DNA from: Impatiens glandulifera
Taxonomy: Eukaryota > Streptophyta > Magnoliopsida > Ericales > Balsaminaceae
Direction of reading: 5' to 3'
Assembly: GCF_907164915.1 (NCBI RefSeq)
Contig: NC_061870.1
Location: 231,501-295,500 of the forward strand
Length of the DNA: 64,000 nt
Position numbers and translations under genes: made by a program. Of this stretch, positions 45,850 to 57,261 are shown piece after piece. How positions within the stretch are numbered: position 1 is the stretch's first letter; the number at the start of each line of letters is the position of its first letter. The notes beneath the pieces were generated by a model, which saw only the letters and a program-made list of their open reading frames with translations, was not told the origin of the DNA and ran no database searches.

Positions 45850-46380
45850 ATAATGAGAATCAATGTCAGCGTTATTGTGTGCCGATGTTAATCATCATTT
45901 AAGGAATATTAATGTCGAATTTACCCTTAGGCCTACGTTAATAATATCATTCATTAACATCGACTTTAGGATAAGTCCGACGTTAATATTCTTTTCCAAA
46001 AATATTCGATTTCGGTAGTAACTCACATGTATCAACGTCGGCCTTATCCTAAAGTTGACGTTAATAATTGTAACATAATAACGCCAACTTTAACATAACA
46101 CCGACACTAATAATGTTTTGTATTTTAATTTGGAAACTCATCTTAATTACTCGTCTTTAGGATAAGACCGACGTTAATATTTTTTTCCAAAAACTCTTTG
46201 TTTTTGGCAGCAAATCACATGTATTAACGTTGACTTTAGAATAATCCCAACATTAATATTCTTTTCCAAAAAATATTTCGTTTTCGGCAGTAACTCACTT
46301 GTATTAACGTCGGCCTTATCTTAAAGTCGACGTTAATAATTATATTAGCCACGGGTTTAGCATAACGCCGACACTAATGT
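45850..46380. repeat. CACTA-A 5' subterminal repeats
   Basis: Repeated segments with CCGACGTTAATATTCTTTTCC, GTCGGCCTTATC and AAAGTCGACGTTAATAAT, in both orientations, at spacings of 60-130 bp. The ACGTCGAC core is shared with the left end of the element (29480-29990). 45660-45840 before it is a purine-rich leader-like region. Confidence 0.8.
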
Positions 46381-47210
46381 TAGATTCAAACTTATCAGAT
46401 AACTTAATTTCTAGATTTAAAATTGCTTAATGAATCATGATATATATATATTTATTACTTAATTTCTATATTTAAAACTATTGAATGTTTCTATTCTAAA
46501 GAATCTAAACAAAGTGAATGAAATTTCAATAATTTACATAATCTTTCCAAACTACTCCTAATTACCATACTTGTAATAAAAGAATATTGAGTTGGGATTA
46601 AATCTAAAAGGTAAATTAAAACAATAACCAAATAAAATGAAACATATAAAATAACCGAAGATAAATTTAAACAATAACCAAAGATAAATTGTAACAATAA
46701 CCAATAAATTTCAATAATTACCTCATCTTGACTTTGGATTAACATAATTTACCAAAGAAACAATGGTGATCTAATTGAAGGAATACATTTATATGTCGAT
46801 AATATATAATAAGTAATTAAATAAACCACATTGATGGACGACTTGAATATACATTAGATAATCAGACTCATCTGAGATATCTTCATATTCAATTTCTTTT
46901 AAACATTTGAAGATAGAGATATCTTAGATGAGATTGATGATAATTGAAAATTCCTTACAGAGAATCAAGATAGAGATTTCCCACAAGAGATTGATGATCA
47001 TTGAGAAAATTCAAACAATGTGCTTCTAACCAATATCCATTCGGACTCTTCTCATAAATCTTCATCTTCAATTTCTTTTTAACCAATTGAAGATTAAGAT
47101 ATCTCAAAAGAGATTGAGAAGAGCCATAATGGATATTGGTTGGAAAAAATAATTAGTTTCACTTTTAGGAGAATCTCAAATTCCTTATGGAGAAGTGAGA
47201 GAGGATCGTT

Positions 47211-47220
47211 CTATTTATAG
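47211..47220 (-). promoter_or_regulatory. TATA-box candidate, module copy 1
   Basis: CTATAAATAG on the minus strand. It faces TNP2 of CACTA-A, though about 2.3 kb from its first recognised codons. Duplicated at 47966-47975. Confidence 0.4.
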
Positions 47221-47965
47221 GTCATGAAACTTATTTGGTAAAGAATGTCAGCGGCGATATTTGTTGGTAGGTCATTGATAGTCTAAATATTGATTATTAA
47301 GGACGATAATAGAATAATGTCGTGGCTAATAATATTTTTATTAGTCATGACCTTATACTAACACTGTCCTTAATAGAAATATTGATTATTAGGGATTACG
47401 ATAATATAATGTCGTGTCTATTAATCTTTTTATTAGCCACAACATAATACTAACGCTGTCTCTAATAGAGTTGCACAAAATGACTAAAGGAATTAGTTTC
47501 TCATTGTGATTTACAACCAATGTGCTTTTAACCAATAATCAATCTGGTCTTTTGAGAAATCTTCAATTTACTTTTAACAAATTAAAGATAGAGATATCTC
47601 AAAAGAGATTGAAAGGACCCATATTGGATATTAGTTAGAAGGAAATCAGTAGTTTCATTTATTTAGTAATCTCAAATTCCTTAAGAAAGAAACGAGAGAG
47701 GAGCTTTCTATTCCTTAAGAAAAGATTGATGATCATTGCGAAAATTATTTAAAGAGAAGTGTTTCAAACCATTAGATTTTTTTCCAACCAATAGACAATG
47801 GGATCTTCTAAGAAATCTTTAATTTCATTTTAACTAATTAAAGATGGTTGAAGATGTAGATATCTCAGAAGAGATTGAGAATATCCCAATTAGCTATTGG
47901 TTGGAAGAAAATCATTATTTTAGGAGAATCTTAAATTCCTTAAGGAGAAGCAAAAGAGGAGCGTG

Positions 47966-47975
47966 CTATTTATAG
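47966..47975 (-). promoter_or_regulatory. TATA-box candidate, module copy 2
   Basis: An identical CTATAAATAG in the second module, in the same relative position as the first. Confidence 0.4.
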
Positions 47976-48515
47976 ATCTTGAAATATGGTAAAAAATGTC
48001 AGCGACGACATTTATCGGTAGGTCATTGAAAGTATAAATATTGATTATTGGGACAACGTTAGCATAATTACATGGCTAATAATCTATAATATTATCCACG
48101 AAATGATGCTATCGCCGTTCCTAATACTTTTATAATATCGGCCATGTAAATAGTATAATGGTGTGGCTGATATTATAGATTATTATCCACGATATTATGC
48201 TATTGCCGTGGCTAATAATATTTTTAAAAATGGCGGAAAAAGATGGAGAAACCTTAATTTTAGCCACAACGTTCATGATGAAAACACAACTGATAATAAA
48301 GGCCAGAGAGGGACGGGAAAACTAGACTATTAGCGATGACACCGACAAGGAAAGACGTGGTTGATAATTTTTATTAACCATATCGTCACTTCTCCATCAC
48401 TAATAAATTTTATTAATCACGACGGAACATTCACGGTTATTAATAAATTTTATTAATCAAGGCATAAGTTTACCGTCACCAATGTTGGTCGTTAAAAACC
48501 CTATTTCTACTAGTG

Positions 48516-48575
48516 TAACACACAAACATGCAATGTTACTTGTTCTACACAATCTATAAGAAAATCCAGAAAGAA
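48516..48575 (-). pseudogene. First codons of CACTA-1 TNP2, cut off by CACTA-A
   Basis: The minus strand reads GFSYRLCRTSNIACLCV up to the insertion point. This aligns with FAIRSINRNSMYCLCVKC of the CACTA-A copy, and the missing continuation lies at 29461 leftward. The TAA at 48516-48518 is the duplicated target. The stretch 48600-49230 that follows holds no recognisable gene or terminus. Confidence 0.72.
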
Positions 48576-49229
48576 TTAACCCAATATATATATATATATT
48601 TGACTATCTAGATGTTGATGTGCAAAATTCATCAATGTTTTATCGGGTGTATGCATTCTACAAATAAGTCATAATATTATTTTCATTTAAGACTCTTTAT
48701 AAAAATTTGAATTGTTTAAGACAATTCAAATCCAAGAGTTAAAGACAACTAACAAAATTTTTTTGCGCGTTTTGTCATGTGGGTCAATAATTGTCTATCA
48801 TATATATTCCTAAATCTATCAAATGAAAGACAAGACAAGACAACACGACAAAAGTTGATACTTGAGATTTAATTAATTAATTATCAACACACAAGCATTT
48901 TGAAAAAAATTCGGCGACAAAAATGATAATAAATACTTGAAATACTATTAAGACATTAGGAAATAGAAATAATTAAAAAACAATAATATGTAAGAATATC
49001 CATATGAACATTTTGTTCATTTAGAAAAAAATCTCAAGTAACTAATGGCTAAAATTGTGAGAGTTCAAACTTCATATGACACAATTCAAACTCAAAGACC
49101 GAGTCAATTTATAAGGATTTATTTAAAATCACATAATTTCAGTTTTAATAAAAATACTTGTAAATACATATAGTGAGACAAAATTAAAATTAATAAAATA
49201 AGATACACTAAATCAAAAGGAAAATGTTA

Positions 49230-50043
49230 AGCTTGATTAACAACATGCAACTCAATGAAAGGGTCGATACTAAAAGCAGGACAACTGAAACAAATGGAAA
49301 GTTTTTAGCGGGAAAATCTTGGGAAATTCTTAGAACAAAGGAAGAGGTAGTCGATTGGCATAAAATTGCATAGTCTACAAAGATTATTCCTCGACAAAAA
49401 TTCATCATTTGGATGACATACATGAAAAGATTGACGACAAGAGACATAATCAGAAAATACATGAGTATTCCAAATGTTAATTTCTCAATCAGTAAAGTGT
49501 GTGAGGAAAGCATTAATCACTTGTTTGGGGAGTTCTCGTTTGTATCTCAAATCTGGTGCAAATTTGTAATGAATATGAATATTTCAAACTTCCTAGGTAC
49601 ATGGAATGAAATTAGAGAGCTGGTAATGAGAAAGGCTAAGGGAGACAACTTCTACGCAAATGTGTTCAAATGCTTCTTTAGAGCCCTAGTCTACAATATC
49701 TAGAGGGAGCGAAATATAAGAGATCATAGTACAAATCAAAGATCAGAAGAAAATGTGTGGGAAGAAATAGTGACATATGGAAATGAACTAATATACACTT
49801 GGAGGGGAATTCCGAAAAATGAAAACAATCTATGTCAAAGATGAAATATCCCTTTCAAAATTGTTACAAGGAAAAACAAATCCAAAACTCGTTAGAATTT
49901 GTTTGTGTGTGTTTGTTGTTTTTGTTTATTTTTGAATTTAGTTTGGTTGCTTGAAACTCATTTGTTGTTTTTGTTTCTTGAAACTCATTCTTTATTTTTT
50001 TTCTTTTTAATAGAATGGAAATAAGCCATTTTCCAAAAAAAAA
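49230..50043 (+). mobile_element. LINE relic, 3' end only, plus strand
   Basis: The plus frame 49413-49703 (with a stop just upstream in STKIIPRQKFIIWMTY) gives the zf-RVT domain that ends plant L1-like ORF2 (LTTRDIIRKYMSIPN, ESINHLFGEF, IWCKFVMNMN, RKAKGDNFYANVFKCFF), then WRERNIRDH after a TAG. It ends in TAATAGAATGGAAATAAGCC, TTTTCC and a 10-A tail (50034-50043). It is 5'-truncated, as LINE copies usually are. It belongs to the same family as the minus-strand copy next to it. Confidence 0.82.
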
Positions 50044-50120
50044 AGACAAAGGTTCCTTCAAGACATAACGATAACAGACTAAATGGTTCTTCTAGAAATT
50101 CTATGAGATATGTAATAAGA

Positions 50121-50272
50121 ATTTTTTTAACGGTCAATATTAATGGATTAATTTTACTTAACCTAATTTATATATATATATATATTTGTAAAGACATAAT
50201 TTTATTTATATATTGTGAAAAGCACGGTTAATATTAATGGATTATTTTTCTAACCCAATTTATATATTATTT
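50121..50272. repeat. Short direct repeat between the two LINE tails
   Basis: CGGT(C/T)AATATTAATGGATTA...AACC(T/C)AATTTATATAT occurs at about 50131-50180 and 50225-50270. The period is near 93 bp, with a TA run in between. The second LINE starts at the end of copy two. Confidence 0.75.
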
Positions 50273-53200
50273 TTTTGGAAAAACGACTTAGCGTCATTTC
50301 ATTAAAAATTCCCAAAAATGGGAAAAAAAACCACGAGTTTAAGAGATCATTCTAGACGGGCCTAGAATGATTTTGAAGTCATAATATTCTGAATAAAAGA
50401 TAAAAAGATAAAAACGTAAATGAATTATCTGATTACAATGCTTTCAATTCTAGTGAGTTTAAAAAACAGTAAATTCTAGTTCCTACAGATATTCCAGTTT
50501 TACTCCGTGCTTTGAATTCTTGTCCACGTTCCCGCGAGGGCGCTGTAATCCGATACGATATCTTTCTATAACTCTTCAACGCTCCTGCGGGTTCTTCCAT
50601 ATACCCTTGTATTCCGTTCTTGCCAAATATTACCACTACTCCAAAGACGCACTTGAACACGCTTGTTGCAAATCTATTTCCCTTGGCTTTGAGTAGTGCT
50701 GCATCTTTGATTTCATTCCATTCGCTCGGGAAATTGTTCAGCTCCAAACTTTTATAGAATCTGTCCCAAAGCTCTAAAGAAATACAACAACTCCCGAATA
50801 GGTGATCTATGGTTTCTTCATTTCCTCTACATAGAAAACAGCTCGCGTCGGGGATGCTCATATACTTGCTGATACGATCACGAGTGCTGAGTTTTTCCCA
50901 GAAGGTGAGCCATAGGATGAACTGGTGTCTAGGGATAATCTTTGTTGACCATACAAGAGGAGCCCATTCTACTTTCTGCACTTTTTCCTGGGTTACCTCC
51001 CATATTTTCTTCGATACCAGCTTCTCATTGTCTTCAGCTTTCCATTCATGAATATCCGGTCTATCGTGTAGTTGTATGTTATTTATATGATCAAGTATCA
51101 TCTGTCCTTCTGGATTTTTTTCTCAAGAGTGAGTCCCAATTCCCGTCTTTAATGTCTCTGATTTTCGCTTCTGTGTAGTCCCTTCTGATGCGGGTATTTT
51201 GAAACTCCTCATTGTGGATGATAGGCTGGTTTTTGAACTAGGGGTCGTGCCAGAATAGAGTTCCTTTCTCGTCCCCTAGCCGGATGTCATAAAGATATGC
51301 AATATCTCTTTTTAGTTTAAGAATATTTTTTAGAGACCAGCTCATACCTTCATGAATTTTGCAGGTCAAGATACTGGTTTCGTATTTCATAAACCTCGTG
51401 TGTACCCATTTGATCCATAGTGACTCCTAATTGCGCTCCAAATCCCACAAACGCTTGAAGGTGAGAGCCTTGTTCCACTCGATACAGTTCTTCAAGCCGA
51501 TGCATTCCTCGTCATTCGGTTTACAGAGAACGATCCATTTGACTTTTTTTCCTCCTCTTCCGCTATTGCCCCAGATAAAGTTCCTCATCAGCATATCAAG
51601 CTCCTTCATTACCTTCTTTGGAATAACCATCTACTGCGCCCAGTAGCCAACTATGCCCATTACCACGATTTTGATAAGTTCGATCCTCCCTGCATAAGAA
51701 AGTTTTTTCGCTGCCCAACCAGATATCGTGTTTTTTACCTTTTCAATAGTGGCTTGTAATGTGAGATCTCGATCTACTTCACGGTTAACGGAATTCCTAA
51801 GTACATTACGTGAAAACTGCCTTCCTTGATGCCCATGATGTTGAACATGTCCTGCTTTGTTTCTTCATTCACGCCTCCATAAAATGCCATACTTTTCTTT
51901 CATTAATAGTTAAACCTCTAACCTCAGAAAAGAACATTAGTGCAGCCCTAATAGTTTTATTGAAATCAATGTCTGCGTGCGCTAGAATGAACAAATAGTT
52001 AGCAAAGCATAAATGGGTTACCTCCTCTACCTCACACAATGGGTGAAAGATGTATGGACGATTCTTTCGGAACATCGCGAAGATACTCTCAAAGATCGCC
52101 ATGATAGCTACAAAAAGGTAAGAAGAGAGGGGGTCCCCTTGCCTTACCCCGTTTTCACCCTTGAAATAGCCTCCGTGGACTCCATTGATGCTAACAACAA
52201 AGCAAGATGATGAAACGCACTGCATAATCCAATCAATAAAAATCATAAGAAAAGCAGAAACAACCAGAAAGTCCCGAATGGCTTCCCATCTAATAGAGTC
52301 GAAAGCCTTCTGGATATCTATTTGGAAAGTCACTCTCGGGGATATTTTATTTTTCCCGTAGCCTTTTAAAAGGCTCTGCATGAGAAGAATATTATGAGAG
52401 ATTGTCCTACCGGGGATGAATGTAGATTAGTTAAGATTTATAATTTTTCCTATGACATTTTAAAATCGTTTAGAAATGATTTTTGAAATTATTTTATAAA
52501 TCACATTGCATTAGGAAATTGGTTTGAAATCTTGTACTTTCTCGGGTACCGCGGGTACCGTAGTATTGAGGATCAAAGTTAGGACCACTATATTCCATTG
52601 TTTTAACATCTTCATGTTCTTGAAAAATTCCAGAATCCAATCAGTAACGTCTTTACCCAAAACCGACCAATTGTCTTTGAAGAACTGTGCATTACACCCA
52701 TCAGGACCCGGGCTTTTATTCCCATCAATACTAAATAGAGATTCTTTTACATCAACCCTCGTGATCACCCTTATCAGCTCGTGACTATCTTCTGTAGAGA
52801 TTTTCCTATCAATAATCTGATACAAGGTATTCAGGTGACTTTGATGCTACTTTCTTGTACCCATAAGTTGCTTATAGAAATCGATAGCCAAATATTGTAC
52901 ACCCTTTTGACCCTGAATATATTAACTATCATTATTCTTTAGCCTGTATACATTGTTTCTCATGTTTCTAGCCTTGCAAATTTTTGTAGAAGAAAGCAGT
53001 GTTTTTGTCACCCAACGAGAGCCAGCTATGTCTTGATTTCTGTCTAATAAAATTCTCTTCAAGAAGACTCCGCTTCCTAAAGTTTTCAAGCGCATCCCTT
53101 TCTGTTTCATTGAGTTGTTCATCATTATCATCCCTTAATAACCTTTTTCTGAACTTCTTCCAGTTCTTCTCTAGCAGCCAGAACTCTATTGGAGATATTG

Positions 53201-53730
53201 CTGAACTTCTTCTTGTCAAAACTTTGGAGATGATTATTTAGGAGTTTAAGCTTCGTAGAAACTCTGTACATGTTGGATCCCCTGACATCTGTAGACCATA
53301 CGCTTTCAAGAATACCCTTGAATTTGTCGTTTTCCATCCAAAAATTGAAAAATTTAAAGGGCCTTTTGAACCTTTCTTCCTTTTACCAAAACAATTTAAT
53401 CGGGTAGTGATCAGATATACCCGGATTCAGAACGTGAAGTTAACTTCTCGGAAATTAGTTAATCCAGTTCTCATTTACTAGACATCTATCAATTCTATTT
53501 CTTCTAATTTGCTCATTCCCTCTCGTAGAAGACCAAGTGAAGAAATTCTCAGAATTGGTAGGCTCGATACAACCCATATATCTGATGTAGTCATTAAAGT
53601 CAATCATATCCCGAGTTATTTCAGATTCTGGGCTACGATCAGATTCGTTTATATATCTAATCATACCAGAATAAACTTACATCAAAGTCATGGAACATTC
53701 TATAATATATATAGACCTTTTGATTAAACT
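50271..53730 (-). mobile_element. LINE (L1-like) ORF2 relic, minus strand
   Basis: Leftward order: end of the endonuclease domain (53664-53455, SSTRGNEQIRRNRIDRCLVN); linker; reverse transcriptase (52825-51869, SPGPDGCNAQFFKDNW, FQIDIQKAFDSI, GVRQGDPLSSYLFV, LCFANYLFILAHADI); LLRNFIW-type segment (51630-51427); zf-RVT (51101-50650, RHQFILWLTFWEKLSTRD, CFLCRGNEETIDHLFGSC, LLKAKGNRFATSVFKCVF). It ends in GTCGTTTTTCC plus a short A tail at 50271-50277. The RT catalytic FADD box reads FANY, so the enzyme could not work. Frames shift several times. The 5' end (ORF1 and most of the endonuclease) is missing. Confidence 0.92.
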
Positions 53731-54552
53731 ATTCCCACCATACATAATAATGTTTGGCCTGAAGGCTAACTTCATGAAATTAAATAAAAACATAATAATC
53801 ACTTGGAGATTTTTGAGAAGCTAAGGGATAAAATGAGAATTTGGAAAGCACAATTTACCGTGATTGGAATATTCATGCTAGAATATCTTGGGACTTTGGC
53901 AAATGGGATCAATGTCCGCCACCCTGAATTCTTATTTCTAGAAATTATACTCACCCTTATTTTGTTTTTATCCTTCAATTAATTTATTATAATAGAAATT
54001 ATATTCACCCCTATGGTATCATTTTAATATTATACCAAATGGTCCGGTTTAGACTGAAATACATTTTTTTTAAAGGGAATCACCTGTTATTATCCCAAAT
54101 TTCAATGTATATTAATTGAGTCAATTCACTCCTCAACATACATTTATAAGGATGAGCCCTTAAACTCGAAATGACCTACAATGTTGGCCATATAATAAAC
54201 TTTGTTAAATTCAATAACTTGTTCGTGAATGTATATGATTGAAATCCATTTTTTTTGAAAAACTGTGCAACCTAATAATAATTATGATCTGGTGTATATA
54301 AGATCTTGATTAAGAATAAACATAAAGTATTATGGTAGTGTAGTTTTGTAGTAAAATTTCACATATTTTATCAAAATTAACCAGACTCTGTGATAAAAAA
54401 AAACTTCATCTACATGGAAGGAAAGGGTCTGTTGAATTTTAGAAGTTTGAATTCAACCTCTTGAATAGAGGTCGATCATGATGACGACGAGGATGAACTC
54501 GACTAACAATTGAATGTGAAGAGATAACTAAGCCGGTTGTGGCTAATAAATG
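53731..54552. other. No recognisable feature
   Basis: A+T-rich DNA between the LINE and the gypsy LTR. No ORF, terminus or repeat that I can name. Confidence 0.5.
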
Positions 54553-55022
54553 TGTTACGACTTAGATTTGTAAATGGGGTTAGGAGTTCTTGATGTCAAG
54601 AACCGAGAAAAAATCTATTATTCAAAGGGTAGAGGAAGATTATGGGAAACAAGAAATTAAGGGGTCCATAAAAAGAAGATAAAATATGGGTGAGAAGAGA
54701 ATACTGTTAGGCATACTAATAGTCCAAGAATTGAAGACGACCGAGGAAACATCAAAATGAAGTAAGTTAATCTTTTCACAATCATATTTAATCATACCCC
54801 ATTGGGGAAATGAGTTCAACATTATATAGTAGCTGAATTACCGTAGAATATTCAGTTACAAATATTACAACTACTACTAGAGAATTAACCAAAATCAGTT
54901 TTGTGAATAACAAAAAAGTTAATCAAAATAGAGTTTTAGAACTGGAAATAGAAACCCCACAACAATATTTAGCCCAAGTGCTCAATTGGACCTTGGAGCA
55001 GGTCTATTTTGGGACCGTAACA
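54553..55022 (-). repeat. 3' LTR of a Ty3/gypsy relic
   Basis: On the minus strand it starts TGTTACGG and ends CGTAACA (short inverted ends). It is immediately preceded by a purine tract GAAGGGGGAGATAA (55023-55036). About 470 bp. The matching 5' LTR was not found. Confidence 0.75.
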
Positions 55023-57255
55023 TTATCTCCCCCTTCATATATTCGTCATCCTCGATGAAGAGACCTTGTCCTGGTCAGCCTCTAATGCCCATCTTCCAAT
55101 CTTTAAAGAGAACTCTTCACTCTTTCTGTTCTGAGGTATTTTCAATAGGGCTATAAAGGGTCAGGCTATGAAACTGCAATATTTGATATACCTTTGGTAA
55201 CATCCTTTCAATTGTGGAACTGGCCATTTCCTTGTCGTCTTTAGCATTTTTGAGTCAGTATTCACTCTGCCTGTGTGGGAAATTTATTTGCACCCTAAGC
55301 TACATTTTCTTTTGTTGATAACTAACCTTTGTTGTTGCAATATTGTCAGGACTTGGTGTAGATATAAAAAAAACTCCTTCCATCTCCGACTATACACTAG
55401 GGTGTCATAAAAATTCCAAGACAAGTCCTTCTTCCGGATCAGCACTATAAAGGAAACAAAAGAGCCATGACTTCTAATTACTCCCTTGACTGGTGGTAGG
55501 TCTCTAGGTTGCTGGAATAGAGTGTTGAAGTCTTCGATCAATCACTAAAGATTCTCATGGTTCTATTCTAATGTCATTGTGGTAAGTGACACAATTTGGC
55601 CTTCATGCTTACTCTTTATTTGCACCATGGATACGACACTGCTTTTCTTTAATAACTTTTCTAGCTGGTTATCTTGTATTAGGTTCATATGTGCACAAAG
55701 TATACCTTGCAAGACCGTGGTTCTCCATTGATTCTAATAAGAAATGGTCAGTTCTTTAAAATTACAGGATGAAGGGCCTAAAGTAATCAACCACTCGATG
55801 TCTAGAATAATATTGTACCTGTCCATGGTAAGCACCTTCATATCTGTTTGGAAATCATTTCCCTCTATTGACCATTTCAGGTTTGGGAAAATGCTAGAGC
55901 ATAATGTTTGAGCTATCTGCCACTCGAACCAACCGTACTTGAGTCGACATGGTATTATGGATTATTTTCTTCACAATTCTTATATTTATAAAGTTATGGG
56001 TGCTACTTGTATCAATCCGGATCACCACCAGAAAGTTCCCGATCTTACTAAGGATCTGAAGTGTCTAAAAATTATTAGAACCGGTCAATGCATGAAAAGA
56101 AATGGTAGGCTCTTCCCTATCATCAAACTATAAAGGAGGATTATAAAAAAATAGCCCTATAGTGGGTTTTTGGGCATATGGTAAGACTTCTTGATCATTA
56201 ACCGAGATCATGAATAACTTTAATTTACACATGTGGTTAGGTTCTCATTTTTCATTGCAAGTGTAACATAGGGCTTCCTCCTATTTTCATCTATTACAGC
56301 CGTGTCTAATTGTTTCATATGGCCCTGGTTTATTCTGGAAGCATGGGAAGGATGCTTGAGGTCGGTAGTCTAGTTGATGCTTGGCTTGGCCAGGCCGGGT
56401 TAACATTGGATGGCATGGGCAGCAGAGTGTCTACTGCTCATCAGGGACTTATATGTTGCTTCTTATACCTTATCCATTGATATTGCTTCATTTAGGGACC
56501 CAAGAAACCGCAGCCTAATACAATTTGCAATCTCCTCCATTAGACTAGACATGTATAAATCTATAACATATTCCCTCGACATGCTATACATTTTTTGGTA
56601 AATTGACATGTATTGGAGATTGTATTCTTGAACAGATCTAACCTATTTCAGGTTCATCAATTGTCTCATTGGAGTGTCATGTATAGAAGTTCTGAACTGC
56701 AACAAGAGGTCTCTCTTGAACACCTCCGTGTCATGGATTCTCTATGGTCGCTGTTCTGCAGATACAACCCATACCACATTCTTGATTCATTAGTAAAGTG
56801 AAAGGGGGCAATGTCCAGTTTAATGGAATCATTGGTCTTGTCTACCCTGAAGAACTACTAAGCAGATTTGAGCCAGCCCTCCACAACGGTCCCATCGAAC
56901 CGATATAAATCAACCTTGGTGAGCCGAATTGGGGGAACATAGTGTTGGTCAGGTTGGAAGGGCCTATTCAGGGGAGGTCCATGGTAAATAATATCATTAT
57001 GGGGCCTAAAGTGAGGATTTTTGCCAGTACCAGATTTTGTTTCACTATTATTTTGCAGGGTCTTCATCGAGGAGGGGACGTGGAAAGAATAAAAACACAG
57101 TTCTCACAAAAATAGCAACTGGGGAGAAGATGAGGTTGGAGTTCAGGGAGTTGGATGGAAAGCCTACATGCGATAATGCCTGTAATTGATCTCGATATAT
57201 TGGTAGCATTGTTAAGAAGCCCGAGGTGGTCCACATTGTATAAAAAATTTGTCTG
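55023..57255 (-). pseudogene. Ty3/gypsy gag-pol relic, gutted
   Basis: From right to left: gag start region (57067-56858, LYRFDGTVVEGWLKSA); a decayed capsid; a zinc knuckle CYTCNEK...EPNHMCK (about 56280-56230); traces of the protease/RT linker (GDPVILKN-type near 55760); then LFQQPRDLPPVKGV...SFIVLIRKKDLSWNF running directly into YDTLVYSRRWKEFFLYLHQV (55541-55284). The central RT, with its two catalytic Asp motifs, has been deleted between SWNF and YDTLVYS. RNase H, integrase and chromodomain are absent. The right edge abuts CACTA-B at about 57260 without a 5' LTR. Confidence 0.78.
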
Positions 57256-57261
57256 ATCTTT

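Larger units (their letters stand above)
46870..48090. repeat. Repeated hairpin-plus-TATA modules
   Basis: Two nearly complete copies (47040-47320 and 47805-48090) and two partial ones (46870-47010, 47540-47710). Each has an inverted repeat around CTTCATCTTCAATTTC / AATTGAAGAT..AGATATCTC, then CTCAAATTCCTTA(A)GGAGAAG, CTATTTATAG, AATGTCAGCG and GGTAGGTCATTGA. They lie upstream of CACTA-A TNP2 and probably belong to its 5' end or to a duplicated promoter. No ORFs. Confidence 0.8.
29462..48515 (-). mobile_element. CACTA-A element, 19 kb including a nested LTR retrotransposon
   Basis: Left end CACTAGTGGAAAATAG; inverse of right end CACTAGTAGAAATAG. The flanks are TAA on both sides (29459-29461, 48516-48518), a 3-bp duplication typical of CACTA. 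TNP2 of CACTA-1 reads up to the left flank and continues just past the right flank, supporting the boundaries independently. Genes run leftward: TNP2 (two parts) then a TNP1-like gene. Without the 9.8-kb insert it is about 9.2 kb. Both coding regions are degraded. The right terminal 200 bp is odd: see the separate note on a TIR-like sequence at 48316. Confidence 0.78.
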
